From: Desulfarculus sp.
Lineage (GTDB): Bacteria > Desulfobacterota > Desulfarculia > Desulfarculales > Desulfarculaceae
NCBI GenBank assembly: GCA_003605055.1
Contig: QZKP01000041.1
Coordinates: forward strand, 81,245-145,244
Reading direction: 5' to 3'
Length of the DNA: 64,000 nucleotides
Shown here piece after piece: positions 33,429-41,857 of this stretch; positions within the stretch are counted from its first letter, which is position 1, and each line of letters begins with the position of its first letter. The position numbers and the translations under genes are program-made. Below the pieces are notes generated by a model. That model was given only the letters and a program-made list of their open reading frames with translations. It ran no database searches and had not been told where the DNA came from.

Positions 33429-34031
33429 ATGGATGTTCGCAAGGCCATATATAAGCGGCGTTCGGTGCGCAGCTTCAAGCAGAAACCCCTTGACCAGCAG
33501 GTGCTGCGGGAGCTCATCGACGCGGCGCGGGTGGGCCCCTCGGCGGCCAACCGCCAACCCTTGCAGTACGTAGTGGTCACCGAGCCCGGCCTCTGCCAAC
33601 AGGTGTTCGATTGCCTCAAGTGGGCCGCCTACACCGCCCCCCGCGGCGTCCCTCAGCCGGGCTTCACCCCCACCGCCTATGTGGCCATTTGCGTGAAGAA
33701 AGACCTGGCCCTGGCCGTGGGAGCCAAGTACGACCTGGGCGCGGCCGCCCAGACCATCCTGCTGCTGGCCACGGCCCAGGGCCTGGGCACCTGCTGGATC
33801 AAGACCATGGACGCTCCCCGGCTCAGTCAGATTCTGGCCGTGCCCGAGGGCGTCGAGCTGGACTCGGTGGTGGCCTTGGGCCTGCCGGCCGAGGAGCCCG
33901 AGCAGGTGGACTTGGAGCCCGGCCAGGAGGGCCTGGAGGCGATCAAGTACTGGCGCGACGACAAAGACCAGCAGTTCGTGCCCAAGCGCAACCTGGCGGA
34001 TATCCTCTTCTGGAACAAGTACAGCGGTTGA
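33429..34031 (+). CDS. Nitroreductase-family FMN oxidoreductase
   Basis: 200 residues from ATG 33429, with AAGGAGGG at 33416-33423 (an adjacent GTG at 33426 is possible). FMN-binding RRSVRSF at 10-16 and VGPSAANRQP about 37-46, then a GLGTCWIKTM segment that replaces the usual GLG-C-G loop. Length and fold suit a small dimeric flavoprotein of the NfnB/FRase type, reducing an enone, nitro or quinone-like group. Ends before a long hairpin terminator. Confidence 0.88.
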   Translation: MDVRKAIYKRRSVRSFKQKPLDQQVLRELIDAARVGPSAANRQPLQYVVVTEPGLCQQVFDCLKWAAYTAPRGVPQPGFTPTAYVAICVKKDLALAVGAKYDLGAAAQTILLLATAQGLGTCWIKTMDAPRLSQILAVPEGVELDSVVALGLPAEEPEQVDLEPGQEGLEAIKYWRDDKDQQFVPKRNLADILFWNKYSG

Positions 34032-34034
34032 GCA

Positions 34035-34089
34035 GCGCGGCCCAGGTCAGGGGCGCCCGCGGCGGCGCCCCTGGGCCGCGCCGATTTTC
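34035..34089 (+). terminator. Long GC hairpin after nitroreductase gene
   Basis: GCGCGGCCCA (34035-34044) pairs with TGGGCCGCGC (34072-34081), with an inner GGGGCGCC/GGCGCCCC stem, followed by CGATTTTCC. The U-run is short, so termination may be partial before the aldolase gene at 34117. Confidence 0.6.
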
Positions 34090-34116
34090 CTGTTACGTCA
34101 GCAGCGGAGATGCTTA

Positions 34117-34890
34117 ATGAGCCGGCTCAAACAGATCCTGGCCCATGGCGCAGTGGCCGTGGGCACCTTCGTATCCGAGGTGCGCAACCCCAACCTGAGC
34201 CACCTGCTGGCCCAGAGCGGCTTTGACTTCTTCATCCTGGACAACGAGCACGGCGCCTTCTCCTGGGAAACCATGGCGGCCATGATCGCCGGGGCCCGTG
34301 GCGCGAACATCGACGTGGTGGTGCGGGTGCCGGAGATTCGGCGGGAGGCGATCCTCAAGCCCCTGGACCTGGGCGCGGCCGGCTTGCTGGTGCCCATGGT
34401 GGATGAGCCCGCGCAGGCCCGGGAGGTGCTGCGCCACGCCAAGTACCCGCCCCAGGGCAACCGGGGGTTGGCCCTGCGCCGGGCCCACAGCCTCTTCCGC
34501 AAGGTCTCGGCGGCCGAATACCTGGCCCAGGCCAATGCCGAGACCTTCATCGCGGTGCAGGCCGAGACCGCCCAGGCGGTGGAAAACGCCGCCGCCATCG
34601 CGGCGGTGGAGGGCGTGGACGCCATTTTCGTGGGGCCCATGGACCTGTCGGTCAACCTGGGCCTGTCTGGTCAGACCGGGCATCCGCGGCTGGTGGAGGC
34701 GGTGCAAAAGGTGGCGGCCGGCTGCGCGAAGACCGGCGTGGCCCCGGGGTTGCTGACCGCCAGCGCGCCGGAGACCGTGGCCTGGATTCAAAAGGGAATT
34801 CGCTTCATCGCCTACGGCTCGGACGTCACCCTGTTGGCCGACGGCGCGGCCGCGGCCATCAGCGCCATCAAGGAGGCCTCGCCAGTTTAG
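34117..34890 (+). CDS. HpcH/HpaI-family aldolase 2
   Basis: 257 residues, the same length as the aldolase at 23411 but clearly a different sequence. Conserved parts: DNEHGAFS, VRVPE, metal Glu in AVQAET and Asp in GPMDLSVNLG. Relatives split 4-hydroxy-2-oxoacids or 2-keto-3-deoxy acids. The ATG follows AGCGGAG. Its 3' end lies nine bases from the oppositely oriented aminotransferase gene. Which acid it serves is unknown; it may act after the divergent operons. Confidence 0.9.
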   Translation: MSRLKQILAHGAVAVGTFVSEVRNPNLSHLLAQSGFDFFILDNEHGAFSWETMAAMIAGARGANIDVVVRVPEIRREAILKPLDLGAAGLLVPMVDEPAQAREVLRHAKYPPQGNRGLALRRAHSLFRKVSAAEYLAQANAETFIAVQAETAQAVENAAAIAAVEGVDAIFVGPMDLSVNLGLSGQTGHPRLVEAVQKVAAGCAKTGVAPGLLTASAPETVAWIQKGIRFIAYGSDVTLLADGAAAAISAIKEASPV

Positions 34891-34899
34891 AGGCCAGGC

Positions 34900-36240
34900 T
34901 CAGAGACCGGCTAGGGCCTCATTGAGCACCACCAGGGCGAAGTCCACGTCGGCTCGGGTGAGGCACATGGGCGGCTTGATGCGCAGCACGTTGCCGGAGA
35001 AGCCGCCCTTGCCCAAGAGCAGCCCCAGGTCCTTGGCCCGCTCGAAGACGCGCAGGCACTCCTGGGCGGCGGGCTCCTTGGTTTGGCGGTCCTTGACCAG
35101 CTCCACGCCCAGCATCAGGCCGCGGCCCCGCACCTCGCCGATGATTTGGTGCCGCTCCTGGAGCCCGCGCAGGCCGGCGCGGAAGTAGCCGCCCACCTCG
35201 AAGCAGTTGTTCTGCAACTTCTCTTGGTCGATCACCTCCAACACCGCCTTGCCCGCCGCGCAGGAGATGGGGTTGCCGCCGAAGGTGTTGAAGTGGATGC
35301 GCTCCTTGAGGCTGGCCGCGATGGCCGGGGTGGTGACCACCGCCGCCAGGGGCAGGCCGTTGCCGATGCCCTTGGCCATGGTCACGATGTCCGGGATCAC
35401 GCCCTGGGTGGCAAAGCCCCAGTAGTGGTCGCCGGTGCGGCCGAAGCCGGTCTGCACCTCGTCGGCGATGCACACCCCGCCCGCCTGACGCACGATGCGG
35501 TAGACCTCGGCCAGATAGCCCGGCGGGCACTCCACCGCCCCACCCACGCCCTGGATGGTCTCGGCGAAGAAGGCGGCCACCCGTCCCGGCGTGGCGAAGC
35601 GGATCAGCTCGGCCACGTCGGCGGCGTATTTGGCGCCGGCTTGGGGGTCGTCCGGGCCCCAGGGACCCCGGTAAGGGTAAGGCGCGATGGCGTGGTGCAC
35701 GCCGAAGCTGTGGGGGTAGTTGTACTTCCAGGTGCTGTGGGCGGTGAGGCCCATGGTGGAGGCGCTGCCGCCGTGATAGCCGTTGCGCAGGGCCACCACG
35801 TCAAAGTTGCCGGTGTACAGGCGGGCCATCAAAAGCGCCAGGTCGTTGGCCTCGGAGCCGGAGTTGACGAAGTAGCACACCGAAAGCTCGCCGGGCATGC
35901 GTTGGGCCAGCATCTGGGCGTAGGTGGCCACGGCCGGGTGCAGGTAGATGGGCGAGGTGTGCCAGAGCGTCTCCAACTGCTCGCGGGTCTTGGCCAGCAC
36001 GTAGGGGTGGCAGTGACCCGCGCTGATGGTGACGATGCCGCCGATGCAGTCCAGGTAGCGCCGGCCGGTCTCGTCGTAGAGGTACTGCATGGAGCCCTCC
36101 ACGATCATAAGCGGCTCTTGGTAATACAGCACCATGGCCGGCGAGAGGTGCCGTCGGCGCAGGGCCAGCACCTCCTGGCGCGAGGGGCCCGCATAGGGCC
36201 GCGGCCGGTGGTCGTAGGGCGGAAGCGGGGGGGCGGACAT
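34900..36240 (-). CDS. Class III aminotransferase, AGXT2-like
   Basis: 446-residue PLP enzyme. Conserved regions: [19 protein letters not shown] about 60, [29 protein letters not shown] about 125, [13 protein letters not shown] about 255, PLP lysine in [13 protein letters not shown] about 290, and [14 protein letters not shown]. This pattern matches alanine-glyoxylate aminotransferase 2 and beta-aminoisobutyrate-pyruvate aminotransferases. It ends the leftward HMGL operon and suggests a beta-amino acid or similar amine enters that pathway. Confidence 0.92.
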   Translation of the reverse strand: MSAPPLPPYDHRPRPYAGPSRQEVLALRRRHLSPAMVLYYQEPLMIVEGSMQYLYDETGRRYLDCIGGIVTISAGHCHPYVLAKTREQLETLWHTSPIYLHPAVATYAQMLAQRMPGELSVCYFVNSGSEANDLALLMARLYTGNFDVVALRNGYHGGSASTMGLTAHSTWKYNYPHSFGVHHAIAPYPYRGPWGPDDPQAGAKYAADVAELIRFATPGRVAAFFAETIQGVGGAVECPPGYLAEVYRIVRQAGGVCIADEVQTGFGRTGDHYWGFATQGVIPDIVTMAKGIGNGLPLAAVVTTPAIAASLKERIHFNTFGGNPISCAAGKAVLEVIDQEKLQNNCFEVGGYFRAGLRGLQERHQIIGEVRGRGLMLGVELVKDRQTKEPAAQECLRVFERAKDLGLLLGKGGFSGNVLRIKPPMCLTRADVDFALVVLNEALAGL

Positions 36241-36265
36241 GATCGGCTCCTTGGTCCCGGAGGGC

Positions 36266-37039
36266 TCAGACCGAGAACATGCCTCCGTTTACGTCCAGGG
36301 TGACGCCGGTGATGAAGCCTGCCTCCTGGCTGCACAGAAACAAGACCGGCCCGGTGATCTCCTCCACGGTGCCCAGGCGGCGCAGAGAGCTTCGTTTGAG
36401 AAAGGCGTCCTTTTCCTGCTCGCTGAGCCGCTCGTCCCACATCTTCCGCACCCGGGGGCCGGAGAGTATGACGCTGGGGGCCACGGCGTTGACGTTGATG
36501 CCATAGGGGCCCAGTTCCTGGGCCAGGTGGCGGGTGAAGGTGATGATGGCCGCCTTGCTGGAGCTGTACTGCAAGGGGGTTATAGTGCCGCCCAGGCGGG
36601 CCGCCATGGAGCTGAGGTTGACGATCTTGCCGGAGCGCTGAGCCTTCATCAGCGGCGCCACCGCCCGGCAGCAAAGGTACACCGCCCTGAGGTTCAAGGC
36701 CACCACCTTGTCCCAGTCATCGGGGGTGATCTCCTCGATGGCGGTCTTGGGCACGTCCATGCTGCCGCCGGCGTTGTTTATCAGTATGTCCACCCCGCCC
36801 CAGGCCTCGACGGTGGCCTGCACCAGGGCCGCCACCTGCTCCGGCTGGGTCACGTCGGTGGGCTGGTAGCGGCACTCCCCGCCGGCGGCCTGGATATCCG
36901 CGGCGGTGGCGGCCAGGTCCGCCTGGTCGCGGCCGGCGATCATCACCCGGCCGCCCTCGCCGGCCAGGCGGCTGGCAAAGGAGCGTCCCAGGCCCCGGTT
37001 GCCGCCGGTGACGATGGCCCGTTTGCCCTGGAACCGCAT
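36266..37039 (-). CDS. SDR oxidoreductase (active-site complete)
   Basis: 257 residues from ATG 37039 (AAGGAGG five bases ahead). Rossmann motif TGGNRGLG about 12-19, NNAG about 92, catalytic Ser in NLSSM and YSSSK for the Tyr-Lys pair, C-terminal [10 protein letters not shown]. Predicted NAD(P)-dependent 3-keto/3-hydroxy interconversion. Gene lies 10 bases after 3-hydroxyacyl-CoA dehydrogenase 2 and 25 bases before the aminotransferase. Confidence 0.92.
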   Translation of the reverse strand: MRFQGKRAIVTGGNRGLGRSFASRLAGEGGRVMIAGRDQADLAATAADIQAAGGECRYQPTDVTQPEQVAALVQATVEAWGGVDILINNAGGSMDVPKTAIEEITPDDWDKVVALNLRAVYLCCRAVAPLMKAQRSGKIVNLSSMAARLGGTITPLQYSSSKAAIITFTRHLAQELGPYGINVNAVAPSVILSGPRVRKMWDERLSEQEKDAFLKRSSLRRLGTVEEITGPVLFLCSQEAGFITGVTLDVNGGMFSV

Positions 37040-37049
37040 AAGCACCTCC

Positions 37050-37994
37050 TTAGCCCAGCTCGCCCAGTTCCTCCAGGAACTTCCTGAGCTTCAAGAGCTT
37101 CAGGTCCCGTTCGTGCATGATCTCCTCGGACGAGCGGCCGCCGTAGTCGTAGAAGCCAGCCCCGTCCTTGACCCCGCGGCGGCCCTGGGCCACCAGGTCG
37201 TCCACGATCTGGCTGCGGCCCGGCACCTCGGGCGGCTGGTAGGATTTGTTCTTTAGCACATGCTGCACCAGGTCCAGGCCGGTGAAGTCCATGCGCTTGA
37301 CCACGCCCAGGATGGGCAGGCGCAGCCCAAAGCCGGCCTTGGCCGCTTTGTCCAGGTCCTCGGGCGAGGCGTAGCCCCCCTCCAGCAGCCGGAAGACCTC
37401 CAGGCCCAAGGCCGCCTGCATGCGGTTGCCCACGAAGCCGGGCAGGAATTTCCGGATGACGATGGTGGTCTTGCCCAGCTCGTCGTGCAGGCGCTTGACC
37501 GTCTGCACGGTCTGCTCCGAGGTCTGGGGCCCCACCACGATCTCCACCAGGGGCACGATGTGCGGCGGCGCGAACCAGTGGGTGATGAGCACCTTGTCCG
37601 GCCGGCTGGTCTCCACGAACTTGAAGATGTCCAGGTAGGAGGTGTTGCTGGCCAGGATGGCCTCGGGCGGGGCCAACCGGTCCAGCTCGGAGAACAGCTT
37701 CTTCTTGACCTCGACGTTTTCCACCACGGCCTCCACCACGAACCCGGTCCCGGCCACGGCCTGGCCCAGGTCGTTGGTGTAGGTGATGCGCTTCTCGGCC
37801 ACCTCTTCCCGCTGGGCTGGGTCGAACAGCTTCGCCTCGGCCAGGGTGTCCAGGTTGGCCTTGATCAGGCTGCGCGACTTTTCCAGAATCTCCGGGGACA
37901 GGTCGTTGAGCGCCACTTGGTAGCCGCCCAGGGCAAAGACCATGGCCAGGCTGTGGCCCATGGTGCCCGCGCCGATAACCGTTACTTTTTTCAT
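37050..37994 (-). CDS. 3-hydroxyacyl-CoA dehydrogenase 2
   Basis: 314 residues. NAD-binding GAGTMGHSLA at 8-17, then ASNTSYLDI about 113 and HWFAPPHIVPLVEI about 136, where the typical HFFNP-type motif reads HWFAPP. C-terminal dimer domain is present. The variant motif resembles lambda-crystallin/hydroxyacid-type members rather than fatty acid types, so the substrate may be a 3-hydroxy acid not bound to CoA. Tightly packed between the zinc dehydrogenase and SDR genes. Confidence 0.9.
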   Translation of the reverse strand: MKKVTVIGAGTMGHSLAMVFALGGYQVALNDLSPEILEKSRSLIKANLDTLAEAKLFDPAQREEVAEKRITYTNDLGQAVAGTGFVVEAVVENVEVKKKLFSELDRLAPPEAILASNTSYLDIFKFVETSRPDKVLITHWFAPPHIVPLVEIVVGPQTSEQTVQTVKRLHDELGKTTIVIRKFLPGFVGNRMQAALGLEVFRLLEGGYASPEDLDKAAKAGFGLRLPILGVVKRMDFTGLDLVQHVLKNKSYQPPEVPGRSQIVDDLVAQGRRGVKDGAGFYDYGGRSSEEIMHERDLKLLKLRKFLEELGELG

Positions 37995-38008
37995 GCCTAA
38001 AACTCCCG

Positions 38009-39106
38009 CTACAGCTTGGGGTCCAACACCACCTTCAGGGGCAGCTCGCCTTGCACCTGGCCCGCCACCAGCTTTATACCGTACTCCGCCTGCTCCAGGG
38101 GCAGGCGGTGGGTGATCAATTCTTCCAGGGGATAGCGCCCCTGGCGGGCCATCTTGATGGCCGGGCCCACGGCCTTGAAGTCCTGGGAGAACACGCCCTG
38201 CAGGCGTATCTCGTTGAGCACCGCCCGGTCCAGGTTGAGCGTCACCGGTCCTTTGTACATGCCCGGCAACACCACCGTGGCCCGGCGGCCGGCCAGGGAC
38301 AGCGCCAACTCCGGGCCCGAAGGGTGTCCGGTGGCGTCCATGACCACATTGGCCAAGCGGCCGCCCGTGGCCTGGCTGAGCACCTGCACCGGGTCCTGCT
38401 GGTCGGCCACGATGACCTCGTCGGCCCCGAAGCGCTTGGCCATGGCCAGGCGCGCGCTATCGCGGCTCAGGCCCACCACGAAGATGGGCCCGGCCCCGGA
38501 CTCCTTGGCCACGGCCGTGGCGGCCAGGCCCTGCTGCCCCGGCCCCACGATGGCCACCGTGTCGCCGATGGATACCCCGCCGATCTGGCGCAGCCAGCGC
38601 ACGCCGTTGGCCAGCACCGCGCAGATCAAGACGCCCACCTCGGGGGAGATGTCCTCGCCGATCTTGTGTACCTTGGCCAGGGGGTCGATGTAGAGGTACT
38701 CGCTGTAGCCGCCGTAGAGGTGCGGCGGATTCTGGCTGGAGATCATGGAGCCGTAGAACCGCTTGTTCTCGCAGGTGGTGTAGTGTCCGCCCAGGCAGGC
38801 CTGGCAGGCGCCGCAGCCCATGGCGTACTCGATCACCACCCGGTCGCCGATCTCCACTCCGTGGCGCTGGCGGGCGCCGGCGCCCATGACCGCCACCCGG
38901 CCCACGATCTCATGGCCCAAGATCAGGGGGAAGGGGCGGGGGCCGAAGGTGGTGGCGCCCTTGTAGATGCCCGGGTCCGAGCCACAGACCCCCACCAACT
39001 CCACCTCCAGCAGGCCGTCCTCCGAGCCGATCTCGGGCAATGGGTAGCTACGCATCTCCAGGGTTTGGGGGCCGGTGAGCACCACGGCCCGGCTTGTCTT
39101 CTGCAT
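38009..39106 (-). CDS. Zinc-dependent medium-chain dehydrogenase (paralogue 2)
   Basis: 365 residues from ATG 39106. Catalytic zinc ligands C41 and H65, structural cysteines C98, C101, C104 and C112, nucleotide fold VAIVGPGQQG. Clear paralogue of the gene at 13734: both share long identical blocks such as GPGQQGLAAT, AKESGAGPI and SQATGG. Position between HMGL-family and 3-hydroxyacyl dehydrogenase genes suggests oxidation of an alcohol intermediate. The frame is open upstream of the ATG but without homology. Confidence 0.92.
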   Translation of the reverse strand: MQKTSRAVVLTGPQTLEMRSYPLPEIGSEDGLLEVELVGVCGSDPGIYKGATTFGPRPFPLILGHEIVGRVAVMGAGARQRHGVEIGDRVVIEYAMGCGACQACLGGHYTTCENKRFYGSMISSQNPPHLYGGYSEYLYIDPLAKVHKIGEDISPEVGVLICAVLANGVRWLRQIGGVSIGDTVAIVGPGQQGLAATAVAKESGAGPIFVVGLSRDSARLAMAKRFGADEVIVADQQDPVQVLSQATGGRLANVVMDATGHPSGPELALSLAGRRATVVLPGMYKGPVTLNLDRAVLNEIRLQGVFSQDFKAVGPAIKMARQGRYPLEELITHRLPLEQAEYGIKLVAGQVQGELPLKVVLDPKL

Positions 39107-39155
39107 ATCTCGCCTCACTTTGCTTGCATCGGGCCTTGTTAAACGTGGCTGCGGC

Positions 39156-40097
39156 TCAGGCGGGCAGGCAGTGGCTCTCGCCCTGGCCGCCGGGGCTCCA
39201 CCGGGGCCGGCCCACCCGCGAGGTGCCGCTGGCCAACTCGCGGCCCAGGACCTCGCGCACCAGGGCCGCTGCCTGGAGCAGCTTGTCAAAATCCACGCCG
39301 GTGTCCAGGCCCATCTCCTCGCAGAGGTTCACCGTGTCCTCGGTGGGCACGTTGCCCGCCGCCCCCTTGGCAAAGGGGCAGCCGCCCAGCCCGCCGATGG
39401 AGGAGTCAAAGACCCGGACCCCGGCCGCAAAGGCGGCGTAGGTGTTGACCAGGCCCGTGCCTCGGCTGTCGTGGAAGTGGGCGGCCAAGTTCACCTCCGG
39501 GAAGCCCCGGCGCAGCTCGGCCACCAGCCGCTGCACCTGGGGCGGGTTGGCCATGCCGGTGGTGTCGCCCAGGGAGGCCTCGCGCACCCCGAGGCGAGCG
39601 TACACCTCCATGATGCGCCGCACGTTGTCCAGGGAGACGGCGCCCTCGTAGGGGCAGCCAAAGGCGGTTATCACGTAGCCGCGCAGGCTCTTGCCGGCCT
39701 CACTGGCCAGCCGGGCGATCTCCGGGAAGCCGGCCAGGGAGTCGGCGATGGACATGCCCACGTTCTTGCGGTTGTGGGTGGGGCTGGCCGAGACGAACAG
39801 GGTGAACTCGTCGGCCCGGCTGGCCAGGGCCGCCTGGCAGCCCTTGAGGTTGGGCACCAGCACGCTGTAGGTCACGCCGGCCTGCTTGTCTATGCGGGCC
39901 ATGACCTCAGCCGCGTCCCGGAGCTGGGGCACTGCCTTGGGGTGCACGAAGGAGGTGGCCTCGATCTTTTTGAGCCCGCTGGCGGACAGCAGGTTGATCA
40001 GCTCGATCTTCCGGTCGGTGGGGAAGAATTGGCTCTCGAACTGCAGCCCGTCCCGGGGCCCCACTTCATAGATGGTCACTTGTTCGCGCTGATCCAT
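39156..40097 (-). CDS. HMG-CoA lyase-family enzyme
   Basis: 313-residue TIM-barrel lyase. VGPRDGLQ at 12-19 carries the first metal Asp, AHFHDSRGTGL the metal histidines, and GGLGGCPFAKGAAGN the flexible-loop cysteine of HMG-CoA lyases. It cleaves 3-hydroxy-3-methylglutaryl-CoA or a related 3-hydroxyacyl-CoA to acetyl-CoA plus a ketone product. First gene of the leftward operon. The last 20 residues are Gly/Ser/Pro-rich and probably disordered. Confidence 0.93.
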   Translation of the reverse strand: MDQREQVTIYEVGPRDGLQFESQFFPTDRKIELINLLSASGLKKIEATSFVHPKAVPQLRDAAEVMARIDKQAGVTYSVLVPNLKGCQAALASRADEFTLFVSASPTHNRKNVGMSIADSLAGFPEIARLASEAGKSLRGYVITAFGCPYEGAVSLDNVRRIMEVYARLGVREASLGDTTGMANPPQVQRLVAELRRGFPEVNLAAHFHDSRGTGLVNTYAAFAAGVRVFDSSIGGLGGCPFAKGAAGNVPTEDTVNLCEEMGLDTGVDFDKLLQAAALVREVLGRELASGTSRVGRPRWSPGGQGESHCLPA

Positions 40098-40133
40098 GAC
40101 AGTCGCACGCCCCTTTCTTTATTGGCCCTGGCG

Positions 40134-40163
40134 TATGGTGCCAAATGGCCCAGGGTCTGTCAA
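40134..40163 (-). promoter_or_regulatory. Weak promoter candidate for the HMGL operon
   Basis: A perfect TTGACA -35 (40163-40158) faces leftward with poor -10 options (CACCAT or ACCATA) at 17-18 bases. The leader to ATG 40097 would be about 40 bases. Kept mainly because the -35 is exact and the position is right. The divergent ligase at 40303 has only an extended -10-like TGCTAACAT at 40265-40273. Confidence 0.3.
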
Positions 40164-40302
40164 TGCGACGGATCAACCGTCAAAGGCCAGCGCCCGCCTA
40201 GGTGTTTGCGCAGGGAATCATCTGGAGGCGGGCGCAGCCAGAGCCGGCTGCCGGCCGCGGACTGTGCTAACATTAGTCGCCAATTTCCACAAGGAGACGA
40301 AC

Positions 40303-41820
40303 TTGCAGGTCGGTGAACTCTTGAGCAATGCGGCGCGGCGCTCCCCGGACGCCACCGCGGTGGTGGCCGGCGGCGAGCGCTTCAGCTTTACCCAACTGGA
40401 TGAGCGCTGCGGCCGCCTGGCCGGGGCCCTGCTGGCCCACGGGCTCAGGCCCGGGGACCGGGTGGGCATACTTTTCTACAACACCCCCCGCTTCGTGGAG
40501 AGCTACTTCGCCTGCGTGCGGGCCGGGCTGGTGGCCACGCCGGTGAACTTCCGCCTGGTGGGGCCGGAGATGGCCTACATCTTGGAAGACTCCGGCGCCA
40601 AGGCCCTTTTGTACGGCCGGGACTTCGCGGCCACCATCGCCGAGATAGCCGCGGACTTGCCAGGCGTCCAGTTCATGGTCACGCCGCAGCCCGATGGCTC
40701 CACCCAGGCCCTGGACTACCAGACCTTCCTGGAAAGCGGGCGCAACCTTCCCTGCGACCCGGCGGTGGGGGAGGGCCATCCCTGCCAGTTGATGTACACC
40801 TCGGGCACCACCGGCCGGCCCAAGGGGGCGGTGCTCACCCACAGCAACATCCTCTGGAACCTGCACAACACCATCTGGGGGCGCGAGGACCGAGACGGCC
40901 AAGTCTCCATCATAGTGGGCCCGTTGTTCCACACCGCCGCCCTGAACAACCACCTGACCATCCAGGTCGCTCTGGGCGGCACCAGCGTGCTGATCCGCCG
41001 CTTCGAGCCGGAGCTGCTGCTCAAGGTCATAGAGCAGGAGCGGGCCACGGTCATCTCCGGGGCGCCCACCATGTACAACCTGCTGCTGCAACACCCCCAG
41101 GCCCAGGACTATGACCTGAGCTCCATTACCAAGTGCACCCTGGGCTCGGCCAAGCTGGCCACGCAGATCAAACGGCGCTTGATTGACTTTTTTCCCAACA
41201 TTACCGGCCTCTACGACGTGTACGGCTGCACCGAGTGCTCGCCCTGCATCACCATCCTCAAGCAGGCCGACTCCCTGCGCAAGAACGGCTCGGTGGGCCG
41301 GGCCCTGCCCTTCCTCACCGCCCGGGTGGTGGACAGCGAGGACCGGCCCCTGCCGCCAGGCGAAGTGGGCGAGCTGGTCTGCAAGGGGCCCAACGTCATG
41401 GCCGGCTATCACAACAATCCCCAGGCCACCCGCCAGACTCTCGTCAACGGCTGGTTCCACACCGGCGACCTGGCCCGGGTGGACGAGGAGGGCTTCTTCT
41501 ACATCGTGGACCGCAGCAAGGATATGATCGTCAGCGGCGGGGAGAACATCTACCCCCGCGAGATCGAGGAGGTGCTCTTCAGCCATCCGGCGGTGGCCGA
41601 CGCGGCGGTGGTGGGGGTGCCCGATCCGCTGTGGGGCGAGAGCGTGCTGGCCTTTGTGGCCGTCAAAGCCGGCCAGCGCCTGAGCGAGGAGGAAGTGACC
41701 GCCTTCTGCAAAAAGCGCCTGGCTTCCTACAAAAAGCCCCGGCAGGTGCGCTTCCTGCCCGAGATCCCCCGCAATCCCTCGGGCAAAGTGCTCAAATACA
41801 AACTGAGAGAGATGGGGTAG
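40303..41820 (+). CDS. AMP-forming acyl-CoA ligase 4
   Basis: 505 residues from TTG 40303, with AAGGAG six bases ahead (40291-40296). Phosphate loop YTSGTTGRPKGAVLTH about 165, VYGCTECSPC about 306, HTGDLARVDEEGF about 385, SGGENIYPREIEEVLF, and the Lys in NPSGKVLKYK at the end. A fatty-acid or organic-acid CoA ligase divergent from the HMGL operon and probably feeding it. The stop codon lies in the loop of a terminator hairpin. Confidence 0.92.
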   Translation: MQVGELLSNAARRSPDATAVVAGGERFSFTQLDERCGRLAGALLAHGLRPGDRVGILFYNTPRFVESYFACVRAGLVATPVNFRLVGPEMAYILEDSGAKALLYGRDFAATIAEIAADLPGVQFMVTPQPDGSTQALDYQTFLESGRNLPCDPAVGEGHPCQLMYTSGTTGRPKGAVLTHSNILWNLHNTIWGREDRDGQVSIIVGPLFHTAALNNHLTIQVALGGTSVLIRRFEPELLLKVIEQERATVISGAPTMYNLLLQHPQAQDYDLSSITKCTLGSAKLATQIKRRLIDFFPNITGLYDVYGCTECSPCITILKQADSLRKNGSVGRALPFLTARVVDSEDRPLPPGEVGELVCKGPNVMAGYHNNPQATRQTLVNGWFHTGDLARVDEEGFFYIVDRSKDMIVSGGENIYPREIEEVLFSHPAVADAAVVGVPDPLWGESVLAFVAVKAGQRLSEEEVTAFCKKRLASYKKPRQVRFLPEIPRNPSGKVLKYKLREMG

Positions 41821-41843
41821 GCCCCATCTCTCTCTTGATTTTG
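41805..41843 (+). terminator. Terminator overlapping the end of ligase 4
   Basis: GAGAGAGATGGGG (41805-41817), loop TAGG, CCCCATCTCTCTC (41822-41834): a perfect 13-pair stem, followed by TTGATTTTG. The TAG stop codon is in the loop. It separates the ligase from the convergent TRAP permease gene. Confidence 0.8.
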
Positions 41844-41857
41844 AGGATAAGTCTAGT

